A DNA stretch of 32,498 bases from Promethearchaeota archaeon (GTDB lineage Archaea; Asgardarchaeota; Lokiarchaeia; Sigynarchaeales; SOKP01): assembly GCA_030605085.1 (NCBI GenBank), contig JAUWBH010000051.1, forward strand, positions 1-32,498, given 5' to 3'. The notes beneath the pieces are model-generated. The model was not told where the DNA came from. It saw nothing but the letters and a program-made list of their open reading frames with translations, and made no database searches. Both the position numbers and the translations under genes were made by a program. Positions 8,262-15,374 of this stretch are shown here, piece by piece (position 1 is the first letter of the stretch; every line of letters starts with the position of its first letter).

Positions 8262-9404
8262 ATGAATTATCTTTTATTGCCCATCTTAATAATTGGGTAT
8301 ATTTTATCGTTGGTTATAAGTATTTTAAGTATTATTTATATAACTACTCATCGTGAGACCTATGGAATTAATTTTATTACCAATTTAACCTGTGTAGTTA
8401 TTTTTAATATTGGCGTTTTATACTCCACATTTTACGTCTTTTCTATTATCTTTTATTTTTCAGATGATATTAATGTAATATTATGGAAAATATCTATTCT
8501 TCTTGGATTTTTATCGTTAGAATTATTATGTTTGATTTATAATTTCTTAATTGAATATAAAAAGATACAAATTATTCCACTTTCATATTTTACAATTCTT
8601 TTTGGATTAATGATTGGTAATTTATTTATTCCCGATTCTATTCGTATTAAAATTGATTCTCCTAATTCCTTATCCTATTTAATTTTCAATATCCCCATTA
8701 TAAATTATTCGTTTAATTTAATATCTGAGTTAATAGTTATAGTTTTTCAAATTTCAATAGTGCTCTATTTTTTTTATATTTCTAATAAGCTACATTTTAA
8801 TGTGAGAATCAAGAAGTTTAGTAGAGTCTTAATAATGGGTAATTTTGTTTTTTTGCTTGCTTGTTTGATGTATATTCTATATATAACATTTCAATTAACC
8901 TTATTTAGAGATTTGCATATTATTTTTGTTTGGATAGGTTTTAGTGGAATTTGCATATTGACGATTAAAAATCCTGTAATATATTTAGTTCTAACAAATA
9001 AAATTTATAACATTAACATCTATCATAAGAGCGGAATTCTTCTATACTCTTATAAATTTGAAAAAGTAGATATAACAGATTCTGCTATATGGGGAAATAT
9101 TATTATTGGAATTAACCATATCCTTTCAGAATTTATTGATAAAAAAAATCAAATTGATGTACTTCAAACTAAAAATACAGAGATAATAATTAATTACGAC
9201 AACGAATATGGATTTGCTGTTTTAGTCATAACAAACAAAAGAAATATAGTTTTAGAAAGTATTATTCTAAATTTTGTAAATGAGTTTAGAAGCAAATATA
9301 GAGAAGAATTAACCGAGATTCAAGACATCAATAGAATAATAAATGTCTCGGAATTTAAAGGCATAGAATCGATTATAGAACGAAATTTTAAACTTTACCT
9401 TTAA
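8262..9404 (+). CDS. 7-TM receptor-like membrane protein with C-terminal longin/roadblock-like module (B)
   Basis: A 380-residue paralog of the 6997-8133 protein from an ATG start. There are about seven membrane helices in residues 5-235, again with a ThrHisArgGlu loop after helix 1 (YITTHRETYG). The cytoplasmic module starts at about 247, with HKSG at 255-258, GINHILSEF at 283-291 and VLVITNK near 320. The C-terminal NVSEFKG segment aligns with DVSKFKN of the first copy, so the paralogy covers the full length. It has its own upstream gap (128 bases) with a TTTTAAAAATA box about 30 bases before the ATG. Ligand and output are unknown. Confidence 0.8.
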   Translation: MNYLLLPILIIGYILSLVISILSIIYITTHRETYGINFITNLTCVVIFNIGVLYSTFYVFSIIFYFSDDINVILWKISILLGFLSLELLCLIYNFLIEYKKIQIIPLSYFTILFGLMIGNLFIPDSIRIKIDSPNSLSYLIFNIPIINYSFNLISELIVIVFQISIVLYFFYISNKLHFNVRIKKFSRVLIMGNFVFLLACLMYILYITFQLTLFRDLHIIFVWIGFSGICILTIKNPVIYLVLTNKIYNINIYHKSGILLYSYKFEKVDITDSAIWGNIIIGINHILSEFIDKKNQIDVLQTKNTEIIINYDNEYGFAVLVITNKRNIVLESIILNFVNEFRSKYREELTEIQDINRIINVSEFKGIESIIERNFKLYL

Positions 9405-9412
9405 AACAATAA

Positions 9413-9931
9413 TCAGTGAGGTAACATCTTTCGTCTAGCAAGCCTTCTCTGAAGATTTATAAGAACGAGATATTTTAGAAGAAGATCGATAGTATGAACA
9501 TCGATGTCGTAAAAAAATTCTGCTACACGGTCAAAATCGTGGAAAAGATGTAGCTCAAAGATATGTTTTAGTATTTCTTTAGCTTTTTCATTATTTATTA
9601 TTTTACTATTTAATCGAATAACCATACTGGGAATATAATTATCTAACTCAGGATATGAACTTTTCACTTTTTCAATAAGAAAAATTGCTCTCTCAAGTTT
9701 ATCTTCAATTATCTCCATGATACTACACCCAATTTCGTGCGTATGTATCTTACCTAAAGGTGTACCCAATATTCGATTATATTCAGCTTGAAGGTTTACG
9801 CTTATAAACTCGATTACCTTATTAATATACGCCTTGATTTTTTGAACGCGATTTGCTTTTCGCGCTTCAGCGGCATATTTATTGCCCTTCTTAGCTGAAA
9901 GTTCTAGAAATATGTTTGCAAGATCGTTCAT
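9413..9931 (-). CDS. Helical cytoplasmic protein of unknown function
   Basis: A 172-residue protein from an ATG, with no signal peptide or membrane segment. Composition and spacing of hydrophobics suggest mostly alpha-helices. Visible features are a basic N-terminal helix (KGNKYAAEARKANRVQK), a central GTPLGKIHTHEIG loop containing two His, a HLFHDFDRVAEFF segment, and a basic C-terminus (RRLARRKM). It is convergent with the 8262-9404 gene, with 8 bases between the stop codons. I do not recognise a family. The upstream region carries repeated and palindromic sites, so regulation is likely. Confidence 0.7.
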   Translation of the reverse strand: MNDLANIFLELSAKKGNKYAAEARKANRVQKIKAYINKVIEFISVNLQAEYNRILGTPLGKIHTHEIGCSIMEIIEDKLERAIFLIEKVKSSYPELDNYIPSMVIRLNSKIINNEKAKEILKHIFELHLFHDFDRVAEFFYDIDVHTIDLLLKYLVLINLQRRLARRKMLPH

Positions 9932-9985
9932 CTGTTATTAAGATAAATATTGTATTTTCTGTTATTAAGATAAGTTATAACTTAT
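9931..9985 (-). promoter_or_regulatory. Direct repeats and 16-bp palindrome upstream of the 9413-9931 gene
   Basis: The 16-base word TCTGTTATTAAGATAA is present at 9931-9946 (abutting the start codon) and at 9958-9973. It partly overlaps a perfect 16-bp palindrome, ATAAGTTATAACTTAT, at 9970-9985. On the minus strand the repeats flank an ATACAATATTTAT box. The arrangement fits paired operator half-sites around a promoter. Confidence 0.45.
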
Positions 9986-10323
9986 TTAATATTATCTATT
10001 TACTTAATTATATGTTATAATGCTACAGATTTTTCCATAATTCTGTTAGCTACGAATGGACATTTTCCATTAATTTATTTAGATACTTTTATGTCAATTT
10101 TCTTTAATAAAATGTAGTATGAAAAAAAATGTTTATATGTGTTTTTTTATTAACAATGGCAAAAAAATCCTAAATAATATGCAATAGCACTTGCAATTAA
10201 TAGAATTCTACCTATAACTATTGTTATCCCTATATTTGGGAGTGCAGCGTCGAAAAATTAACGAGAACAAAAGGAGCAGTTAAAATTATTTTGAAGTTTA
10301 AATGGTTTGATTTTTAAGTATAA
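9986..10323. other. Intergenic region without a convincing gene
   Basis: A TATA-like TTTATATG (about 10132-10139) precedes an ATG at 10156 that stops after five codons (MAKKS). A 27-codon open stretch with hydrophobic composition follows in another frame, ending at about 10260, but an in-frame TAA separates it from any start. This may be a decayed small membrane peptide or chance. Nothing else is supported here. Confidence 0.35.
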
Positions 10324-11937
10324 TTACCAATTAGATTTATCTTTTAATAGTTTGAAGATATAGCCATCTACAAGGGCGTCCCACGAAGCTACGATAATAT
10401 TACCGTGTGCACCTATAGTACCCCAAGATCCTTCTTTATCGAAAGTTTCTGCCAATACTCTAACTTTTGAAGCGGTTCCCTCTTGATTTATGATTCTAAC
10501 TTTAAAATCGGATAAATCAATTTCCTTAATGCTAGGATAAAAGTATACTAAAGCTTTTTTAAGCGCGTTATCAAGGGCATTAACAGGACCGTTACCTTCC
10601 GCCGCCGTATGGAACATTTCATTGCCAACCTTTACTTTAATGGTAGCTTCAGAAAGCAAATTATCTTTATACATCTCAGTCAGCACTCTAAATCCTTCCA
10701 ATTCGAAAAATTTGTTTCTATAGTAATTTGGATTATTTATATTCATATCCATACTTCTCATAATGATTTCTAAAGAACCTTCTGCACCTTCAAAAGAATA
10801 TCCTTGGTTTTCTTTTTCTTTAATAACTTCAAGGATTGCTCTGACCTTAGGATTATTTTCTGTTAATGGAATGCCAAACTTTTTAGCCATATGTAATACA
10901 GAGCTTTTTCCAGCTAGTTCTGAGACTTTTATATTTCTAGTATTCCCTACTAATGAGGGATCGATGTGTTCATAAGTTTTTGAATTCTTAAGCATGGCAG
11001 ATATATGCACACCACCCTTGTGAGAGAAAGCATTCTTGCCAACAAATGGCTGATCTGGTTCACCAGGTAAATTCGCCATTTCGTAAACAAAATGAGAGAC
11101 TTCTGTTAAATTTTTTAAATCCTCGTCAGTTATACAATCAATTCCCATTTTCAACTTCATTATAGGGATAATCGAAATTAAATCTGTATTTCCACATCTT
11201 TCACCAAATCCATTAATAGTTCCTTGAATTAAATTAGTACCCCATTTAAAACCTTCTAAAGCTATAGCATTCGCTAATCCTGAGTCGTTATGAGCATGAA
11301 TTCCTAAGGGTGCGTCTCCTAAATAATTTTTTACTTCAGATAGTATTGGACTAAGCTCGTAAGGAAGCGTACCTCCATTTGTATCGCATAAAACAATCCA
11401 CGAAGCTCCGGAGTCCTTAGCTTTTTTTATCGTTTTTAACGCGTATTCTCTATTATTTTTAAACCCATTAAAAAAATGTTCAGCATCGTAGATCACTTCT
11501 AATCCCTTTTGTGTAAGGAATTTAATCGTATCTTCAATCATTTTAAGATTTTCTTCTAATGTCGTTTCTAAAGCGACCTCAACGTGTAAATCCCAGCTTT
11601 TTCCAAAAATAGTCACTCTCTCAATACCTGTCTCTAATAGAGCTTGAATATTCCTATCGTCATTAACATCAATATTTTTATGTCTTGTACTGCTAAATTG
11701 ATAAATTTTTGTGTCGTCTAAATCCATTTTTTTTATTTTTTTCAAAAATTGAATGTCTTTAGGATTAGAACCTGGCCAGCCCGCTTCAATCATAGGAATA
11801 TGAAGGTCTTGAATAAGTCTTTCTAAAATCCTAAGTTTATCCTCTATTGAAAAGGCTATACCCGTTTTTTGGCATCCCTCTCGTAGAGTTGTATCGTAGA
11901 TGTATACTTTTTTATCTCCCAATGCTTTCCACTCCAT
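10324..11937 (-). CDS. cimA: (R)-citramalate synthase
   Basis: A 537-residue enzyme of the isopropylmalate-synthase superfamily, matching the long CimA subfamily. It condenses acetyl-CoA with pyruvate to citramalate, the first step of threonine-independent isoleucine synthesis. The HMGL-like TIM barrel shows DTTLREG at 15-21, EAGWPGSNPKD at 51-61 (CimA-like rather than LeuA-like), HAHND metal ligands at 214-218 and INGFGERCGN at 241-250. FSHKGGVHISAM is in the linker, and the C-terminal ~130 residues are the LeuA-type allosteric domain. The ATG start and length are normal. No leu/ilv genes are adjacent. Confusion with homocitrate or isopropylmalate synthase is unlikely given these motifs. Confidence 0.92.
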   Translation of the reverse strand: MEWKALGDKKVYIYDTTLREGCQKTGIAFSIEDKLRILERLIQDLHIPMIEAGWPGSNPKDIQFLKKIKKMDLDDTKIYQFSSTRHKNIDVNDDRNIQALLETGIERVTIFGKSWDLHVEVALETTLEENLKMIEDTIKFLTQKGLEVIYDAEHFFNGFKNNREYALKTIKKAKDSGASWIVLCDTNGGTLPYELSPILSEVKNYLGDAPLGIHAHNDSGLANAIALEGFKWGTNLIQGTINGFGERCGNTDLISIIPIMKLKMGIDCITDEDLKNLTEVSHFVYEMANLPGEPDQPFVGKNAFSHKGGVHISAMLKNSKTYEHIDPSLVGNTRNIKVSELAGKSSVLHMAKKFGIPLTENNPKVRAILEVIKEKENQGYSFEGAEGSLEIIMRSMDMNINNPNYYRNKFFELEGFRVLTEMYKDNLLSEATIKVKVGNEMFHTAAEGNGPVNALDNALKKALVYFYPSIKEIDLSDFKVRIINQEGTASKVRVLAETFDKEGSWGTIGAHGNIIVASWDALVDGYIFKLLKDKSNW

Positions 11938-12236
11938 AATTGTTTTAATTTTTTTTTAATATCAAAGAAAGAAATTTTAAACCAAGAAAATAGAAAAATT
12001 AAATCGAAAAAGGAGTTTAAAATTTCTTTATGAAATTATAATAATTCCGATAATAATGTTAATAATAATAATGCCTATAGGAATTATTTTAACTTTCATT
12101 ATTTATGTAATAAAATTATGATTTATATATTTTTTTTAAAAATTGGACTCTTAAAAAATAAAATATCAGAATATTTATGATTAAATTATATCATTGAATT
12201 CAAAAATTATTTTAACTAAAGAAAAAGGTTTTCAAA
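11938..12236. other. Intergenic gap with a possible tiny membrane-peptide ORF
   Basis: On the plus strand a frame lacking a canonical start runs to TGA at about 12121. It would encode a basic stretch followed by an uninterrupted Ile/Leu-rich membrane helix. The only ATGs fall inside the helix. An AAGGAG lies near 12009. The DNA is simple and A/T-rich, so this may be chance; I would not call a gene. Confidence 0.25.
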
Positions 12237-12836
12237 ATGTTCTGTGCGAAATGTGGAAGTGAATTAGATTCAGATGCGAAATTTTGTAATTTCTGTGGTG
12301 CTAATTTAAAAAATGTAATAGGAACAAAAGAAAGTAATTCTTCAATACCAAAAGAAACTATTCAAACGGTCACCATCGGGAAGGAAGAAACGAGACCACA
12401 AGCGGAAGTAAAACAAGATATTGCAGCATTATATCCTGATTTCTTTACAAGGTCTGCAGCCTGGTTAATTGATATAATAATAATTGGACTTATAATGTTA
12501 ATTTTGTTTATTTTCTTTCATAGGATTATATGGGCCTTTCCTTGGTTCTTTCATATACCCTTAATTGTAATAAGTTTTCTCTACTTTTGGGGTCTAGAAT
12601 CATTTAATAATGGCCAAACTATCGGAAAGAAAGCGTTAAAAATCCGTACTGTAGATGAAGAAACATTGCAGCCAACAACTCTCGAAAATAATTTATTGAA
12701 CAATTTATTTAAGTGTCATTTTGGTTTACTTATAATCGATTTTCTTATAGGATTCCTCTCTAACTCAGGAGGACCACAGAAGAGATTACGAATAATGCAA
12801 AATGTTTCTAAAACTGTAGTCATCAAATCAAATTAA
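12237..12836 (+). CDS. Zinc-ribbon plus RDD-family membrane protein
   Basis: A 199-residue protein. The N-terminus is a double-CxxC zinc ribbon (Cys 3, 6, 17, 20). A polar linker of about 45 residues follows, then an RDD domain from about residue 67 with the family Arg in FFTRSAAWLID (74) and Asp (81). About three membrane segments (79-97, 103-118 and around 160-175) and the TIGKKALKIR loop are visible. RDD proteins are small membrane proteins of mostly unknown role, some linked to ion or osmolyte transport. Zinc-ribbon/RDD fusions are common in archaea. The gene stands alone and is followed by a T-rich terminator-like tract (12867-12886). Confidence 0.85.
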   Translation: MFCAKCGSELDSDAKFCNFCGANLKNVIGTKESNSSIPKETIQTVTIGKEETRPQAEVKQDIAALYPDFFTRSAAWLIDIIIIGLIMLILFIFFHRIIWAFPWFFHIPLIVISFLYFWGLESFNNGQTIGKKALKIRTVDEETLQPTTLENNLLNNLFKCHFGLLIIDFLIGFLSNSGGPQKRLRIMQNVSKTVVIKSN

Positions 12837-13018
12837 TTTTGTTTCACTATTCTTTGTAGTCTAAAAATAATTTTTTTTCTTTTTTGTTTAAAAATAGTTT
12901 TCTATTATAACCTAATAAAAAATAAACATTTTTTAAGGTAGATTTACATAATTTCTCTGAGTAAATCAGACAAATTAATTTAAAATAAAAATTGTAATTA
13001 AGTAAAGAGGTTATAAAA

Positions 13019-13231
13019 ATAGAACAATTAGTATATCAGGATAAAGAATGGGCGAATGACTGGAACGCTATAGTAAAAATTTTTGATAATATTGATCAAT
13101 TAAAAAATCTATTCAATTCTTTAGATGTTTCTTATTTACGTAAGATAGAGCAAAAAGTTTTAATTTTAAACCTCGAAAAGTATGCTTGGTCTCTACAAAA
13201 CTATATTGTTGAGAAGTACTCTAAAGAGTAA
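13019..13231 (+). CDS. Small helical protein (about 70 aa) with no canonical start codon
   Basis: An open frame from the stop at 12995-12997 to TAA at 13229-13231 contains no ATG, GTG or TTG, yet it reads like real protein: charged and aromatic residues in amphipathic spacing (for example DKEWANDWNAIVKIF and LNLEKYAWSLQNYIVEK). A Shine-Dalgarno-like AAAGAGG at 13004-13010 is followed 8 bases later by ATA at 13019, in frame. This suggests an ATA start, or a start codon lost through mutation or assembly error. No membrane segment is visible and I recognise no family. It would be missed by gene callers limited to standard starts. Confidence 0.5.
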   Translation: MEQLVYQDKEWANDWNAIVKIFDNIDQLKNLFNSLDVSYLRKIEQKVLILNLEKYAWSLQNYIVEKYSKE

Positions 13232-13243
13232 ATATATTATTTT

Positions 13244-13957
13244 TTAATTTATTGATTTTTTCTTAGTTTTAACTTTCCTTATAATTTTTAAAAAGTCTAC
13301 ACGAATAAAGAAATATATCATAATAACGATTATATACAAGCTTATAATACTTAATATCCAACTTTCTCCTCCTATAAGACTGCATATATTAACTAAATTG
13401 TATGCGAAAATTAACATTAGACCTAATTTTCCCAACCAGCAGAAGAATATTGTCTTTTTGAAAGAATATTTTAATAATCCGGCGGGAATTGTAATCATAT
13501 CGTCGTTTAATGGTGTTAGAGCAGCAATGAATATGAGAAAAGGAAGAATTTTGGGATGTTTAATGATAAATTGATTTATTTTGTTTAATCTATTTAATCT
13601 TTCTTCTGAAGCAATTTTAGCCGTTCCTCTCCCTATAGCATACCCTCCCATTTCTCCTATTAAACAACCTAACGACGCTACGAATGCTACAAGAAAAGGT
13701 ATAAATAGGTTATCAAAAAAAGGTTGGGAACTAAAACATACAACCCATGCGTATGGAGTGGGAAAAGGTATCAGATTTCCAATTACGCATACCCAAAAAG
13801 TTATTAGAAGGCCCGTACCTAAATCTTGAAATTGGGGGTATTTTGAAACATTTTCTACGGTTTCTTGATGCGTTTCATTAAATAAGAGATCAATTGAAAA
13901 AATCGTAAGGATTACTATTAAAATAATAAAAAGAATATCGACTTTTTTTAGGTTCAA
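13244..13957 (-). CDS. VTT/DedA-family (YqaA-like) membrane protein
   Basis: A 237-residue protein from a TTG start. It has an N-terminal membrane helix, then a VTT domain: a helix pair around PFPTPYAW, then EMGGYAIGRG (about 104-113), then a basic amphipathic helix. The re-entrant signature ALTPLNDDMITIPAGL follows, which matches the YqaA/COG1238 branch (TPLPDD...AG) rather than classical DedA with its Arg-Pro motif. Two more helices and a Lys-rich tail complete it. The same superfamily contains the eukaryotic TMEM41/VMP1 lipid scramblases, but the substrate here cannot be read from sequence. It is convergent with the small ORF at 13019-13231. Confidence 0.85.
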   Translation of the reverse strand: MNLKKVDILFIILIVILTIFSIDLLFNETHQETVENVSKYPQFQDLGTGLLITFWVCVIGNLIPFPTPYAWVVCFSSQPFFDNLFIPFLVAFVASLGCLIGEMGGYAIGRGTAKIASEERLNRLNKINQFIIKHPKILPFLIFIAALTPLNDDMITIPAGLLKYSFKKTIFFCWLGKLGLMLIFAYNLVNICSLIGGESWILSIISLYIIVIMIYFFIRVDFLKIIRKVKTKKKSIN

Positions 13958-14046
13958 TCTAATTAATCCTTTTTCTATTTTTCAATTTAAATCTAATTAA
14001 ATTCTTAGGATTTATTAAAGTTATTTATTAGTTTAAGTATTTTAAA

Positions 14047-14202
14047 TCAAAAAGGAGTTGTAAGTAAAAGAAAGATTATCCCTATTAAAAGACCCATGAA
14101 AAAAAGTGATAGTAAAAAGATAAGTTTCCATTTTTTTTTAGTTCTTTTCTTACGAACGATCCTTCCAGGATATCGACTTGGCTTGCGTTTTACATGACTC
14201 AT
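14047..14202 (-). CDS. Small basic single-pass membrane protein (51 aa)
   Basis: An ATG-initiated ORF of 51 residues. It has a strongly basic N-terminus (MSHVKRKPSRYPGR, then RKKRTKKKWK) and one hydrophobic helix (about 28-47) with a short polar end, LTTPF. The topology should be N-in by the positive-inside rule. It lies between the VTT protein and the gelsolin-like protein on the same strand, 48 bases downstream of the latter, so an operon is plausible. Composition resembles small Sec61-beta-like or anchor peptides, but I see no motif that identifies it. Confidence 0.6.
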   Translation of the reverse strand: MSHVKRKPSRYPGRIVRKKRTKKKWKLIFLLSLFFMGLLIGIIFLLLTTPF

Positions 14203-14250
14203 TTTTACTTTTGTTATAAATAAGTTTTTTAGTTGTTAATGAAATTGATA

Positions 14251-14805
14251 TTATAATCCAACAAAACTATTGAATTCAAGAGATTCGTCGCCATCGTCAA
14301 TGGAAGCAATTTTATAATCAAAAGCGTAATTATTTCGTATCTGAGAAACTCTTTGAGTGCTAATAAACTTCATTTTTGTTGTTGCCTCGCTTCCATGCCA
14401 AATCCAAACTGTTTTATGCCATGAATCGATAAATATAAGGATCAGATCGTGATATAAGAGGGAATGTAAAGGAACATCTCTTTTTATCTCAGCTTTTTCG
14501 AATTCTTCATCACCTTCCTTAAGCTGGAAAATTAAAAATTCTGAACCCTCTTCTTCTGGAATTTCTTCCTCTTCTTTAGCTGATTCTCCTTTTACTTCTT
14601 TAATAAGTTCTTTTTTTAATTCAGTTATTTCTTCTTTTATTTCAATAATTTCTTTTATTACTTTCTCGAAAATTTCTTCTTTTATTTCTTCAATAATTTC
14701 TTTCTTTATTTTTTTATATATTTCCTCTTTCTCTTTTTCAGAACCTGCCATACCCTTAACTTGATTGGTGTATATATCTTCATTTGGATGTTGCTCATTT
14801 GACAT
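14251..14805 (-). CDS. Gelsolin-domain protein with N-terminal coiled coil
   Basis: 184 residues. Residues 22-72 are an almost pure Lys/Glu/Ile heptad coiled coil, followed by an acidic linker (73-88). Residues 89-184 match a single gelsolin repeat: a strand with LILIFID, the aromatic VWIWHG at 133-138, then the SEATTKMKFISTQRVSQI helix, the KIASIDDGDE strand-turn and a short terminal helix. Gelsolin modules bind actin, often with calcium, and single- and double-domain gelsolins are characteristic of Asgard archaea. The coiled coil would make it an oligomer able to contact more than one actin. The assignment rests on motif pattern; no structure search was possible. Confidence 0.75.
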   Translation of the reverse strand: MSNEQHPNEDIYTNQVKGMAGSEKEKEEIYKKIKKEIIEEIKEEIFEKVIKEIIEIKEEITELKKELIKEVKGESAKEEEEIPEEEGSEFLIFQLKEGDEEFEKAEIKRDVPLHSLLYHDLILIFIDSWHKTVWIWHGSEATTKMKFISTQRVSQIRNNYAFDYKIASIDDGDESLEFNSFVGL

Positions 14806-14907
14806 AATAAAAATTTAATTTTTTTATTGGGCTAATATTAATTAATCTCAATTATTATATTATTGTTATTATTCTTAAATTCGATCTGTGCAATAATGAC
14901 GATAAAT

Positions 14908-14991
14908 GCGGAAAGGGAGATTTGAACTCCCGAACTCCTTCGAGACTGGATTCTGAGTCCAGCGCCTTTAACCAGACTTGGCAATTTCCGC
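14908..14991 (-). tRNA. tRNA-Leu (anticodon CAG)
   Basis: Read on the minus strand, the 84-base gene has a 7-bp acceptor stem (GCGGAAA/TTTCCGC) and a D-arm with the GG pair. The anticodon stem is CTGGA/TCCAG around a CTCAGAA loop (anticodon CAG). A long class II variable arm (about 14 bases) and a T-arm GGGAG-TTCAAAT-CTCCC complete it. The long variable arm with this anticodon fixes leucine identity. CCA is not encoded and there is no intron. Confidence 0.95.
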
Positions 14992-15102
14992 TGAAGAGAT
15001 ATAAATGTATTAATTTAAATTATTAAATCGGTTTGAACTTTGATTAAATAATTCTAAGAAATTTTTATATCTTATGTAAATTAGAAAAGAATTCCTTATT
15101 AT

Positions 15103-15294
15103 TTAAAATATGTCAATCTCGCTCGTTAGATGAGAATCACGATGTTCTTTAACTACTTTCTCAATTTCTTCCCAAAGATCTTCATCCTCGTAAAATCTAG
15201 AAATTACTTGCTTAGTTTCATATCAGATTATGAAAAAGCTTTTTTTTAGAACTTTCTTTAGAGGGGATTCCACATAAACTATGTTTAACACCAC
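15103..15294 (-). pseudogene. Possible remnant of a small regulatory protein, interrupted by TGA
   Basis: A frame from a GTG at 15294 (or 15291) to TAA at 15103-15105 is open except for an in-frame TGA at 15223-15225. The part after the TGA (VISRFYEDEDLWEEIEKV, then a KEHRDSHL segment) has the look of a ribbon-helix-helix-type DNA-binding protein. No ATG is in frame. It lies between the P-type ATPase and tRNA-Leu, in an otherwise empty 383-base gap. It could be a decayed antitoxin or metalloregulator, or it could be chance. Confidence 0.3.
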
Positions 15295-15374
15295 TAAATC
15301 AAATAATTATTATCAATGTCAACAAGAATTATATCCTTGAAGTTTTAAACACTGGGTTTTGTTAAATAATAAAG

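Noticed and set aside
10156..10260. Small hydrophobic peptide after a TATA-like box
   Set aside because: The ATG frame stops after five codons, and the hydrophobic frame has an in-frame stop before any start.
15223..15225. TGA read as selenocysteine
   Set aside because: No family match and no evident SECIS-like structure; simple decay is more likely.
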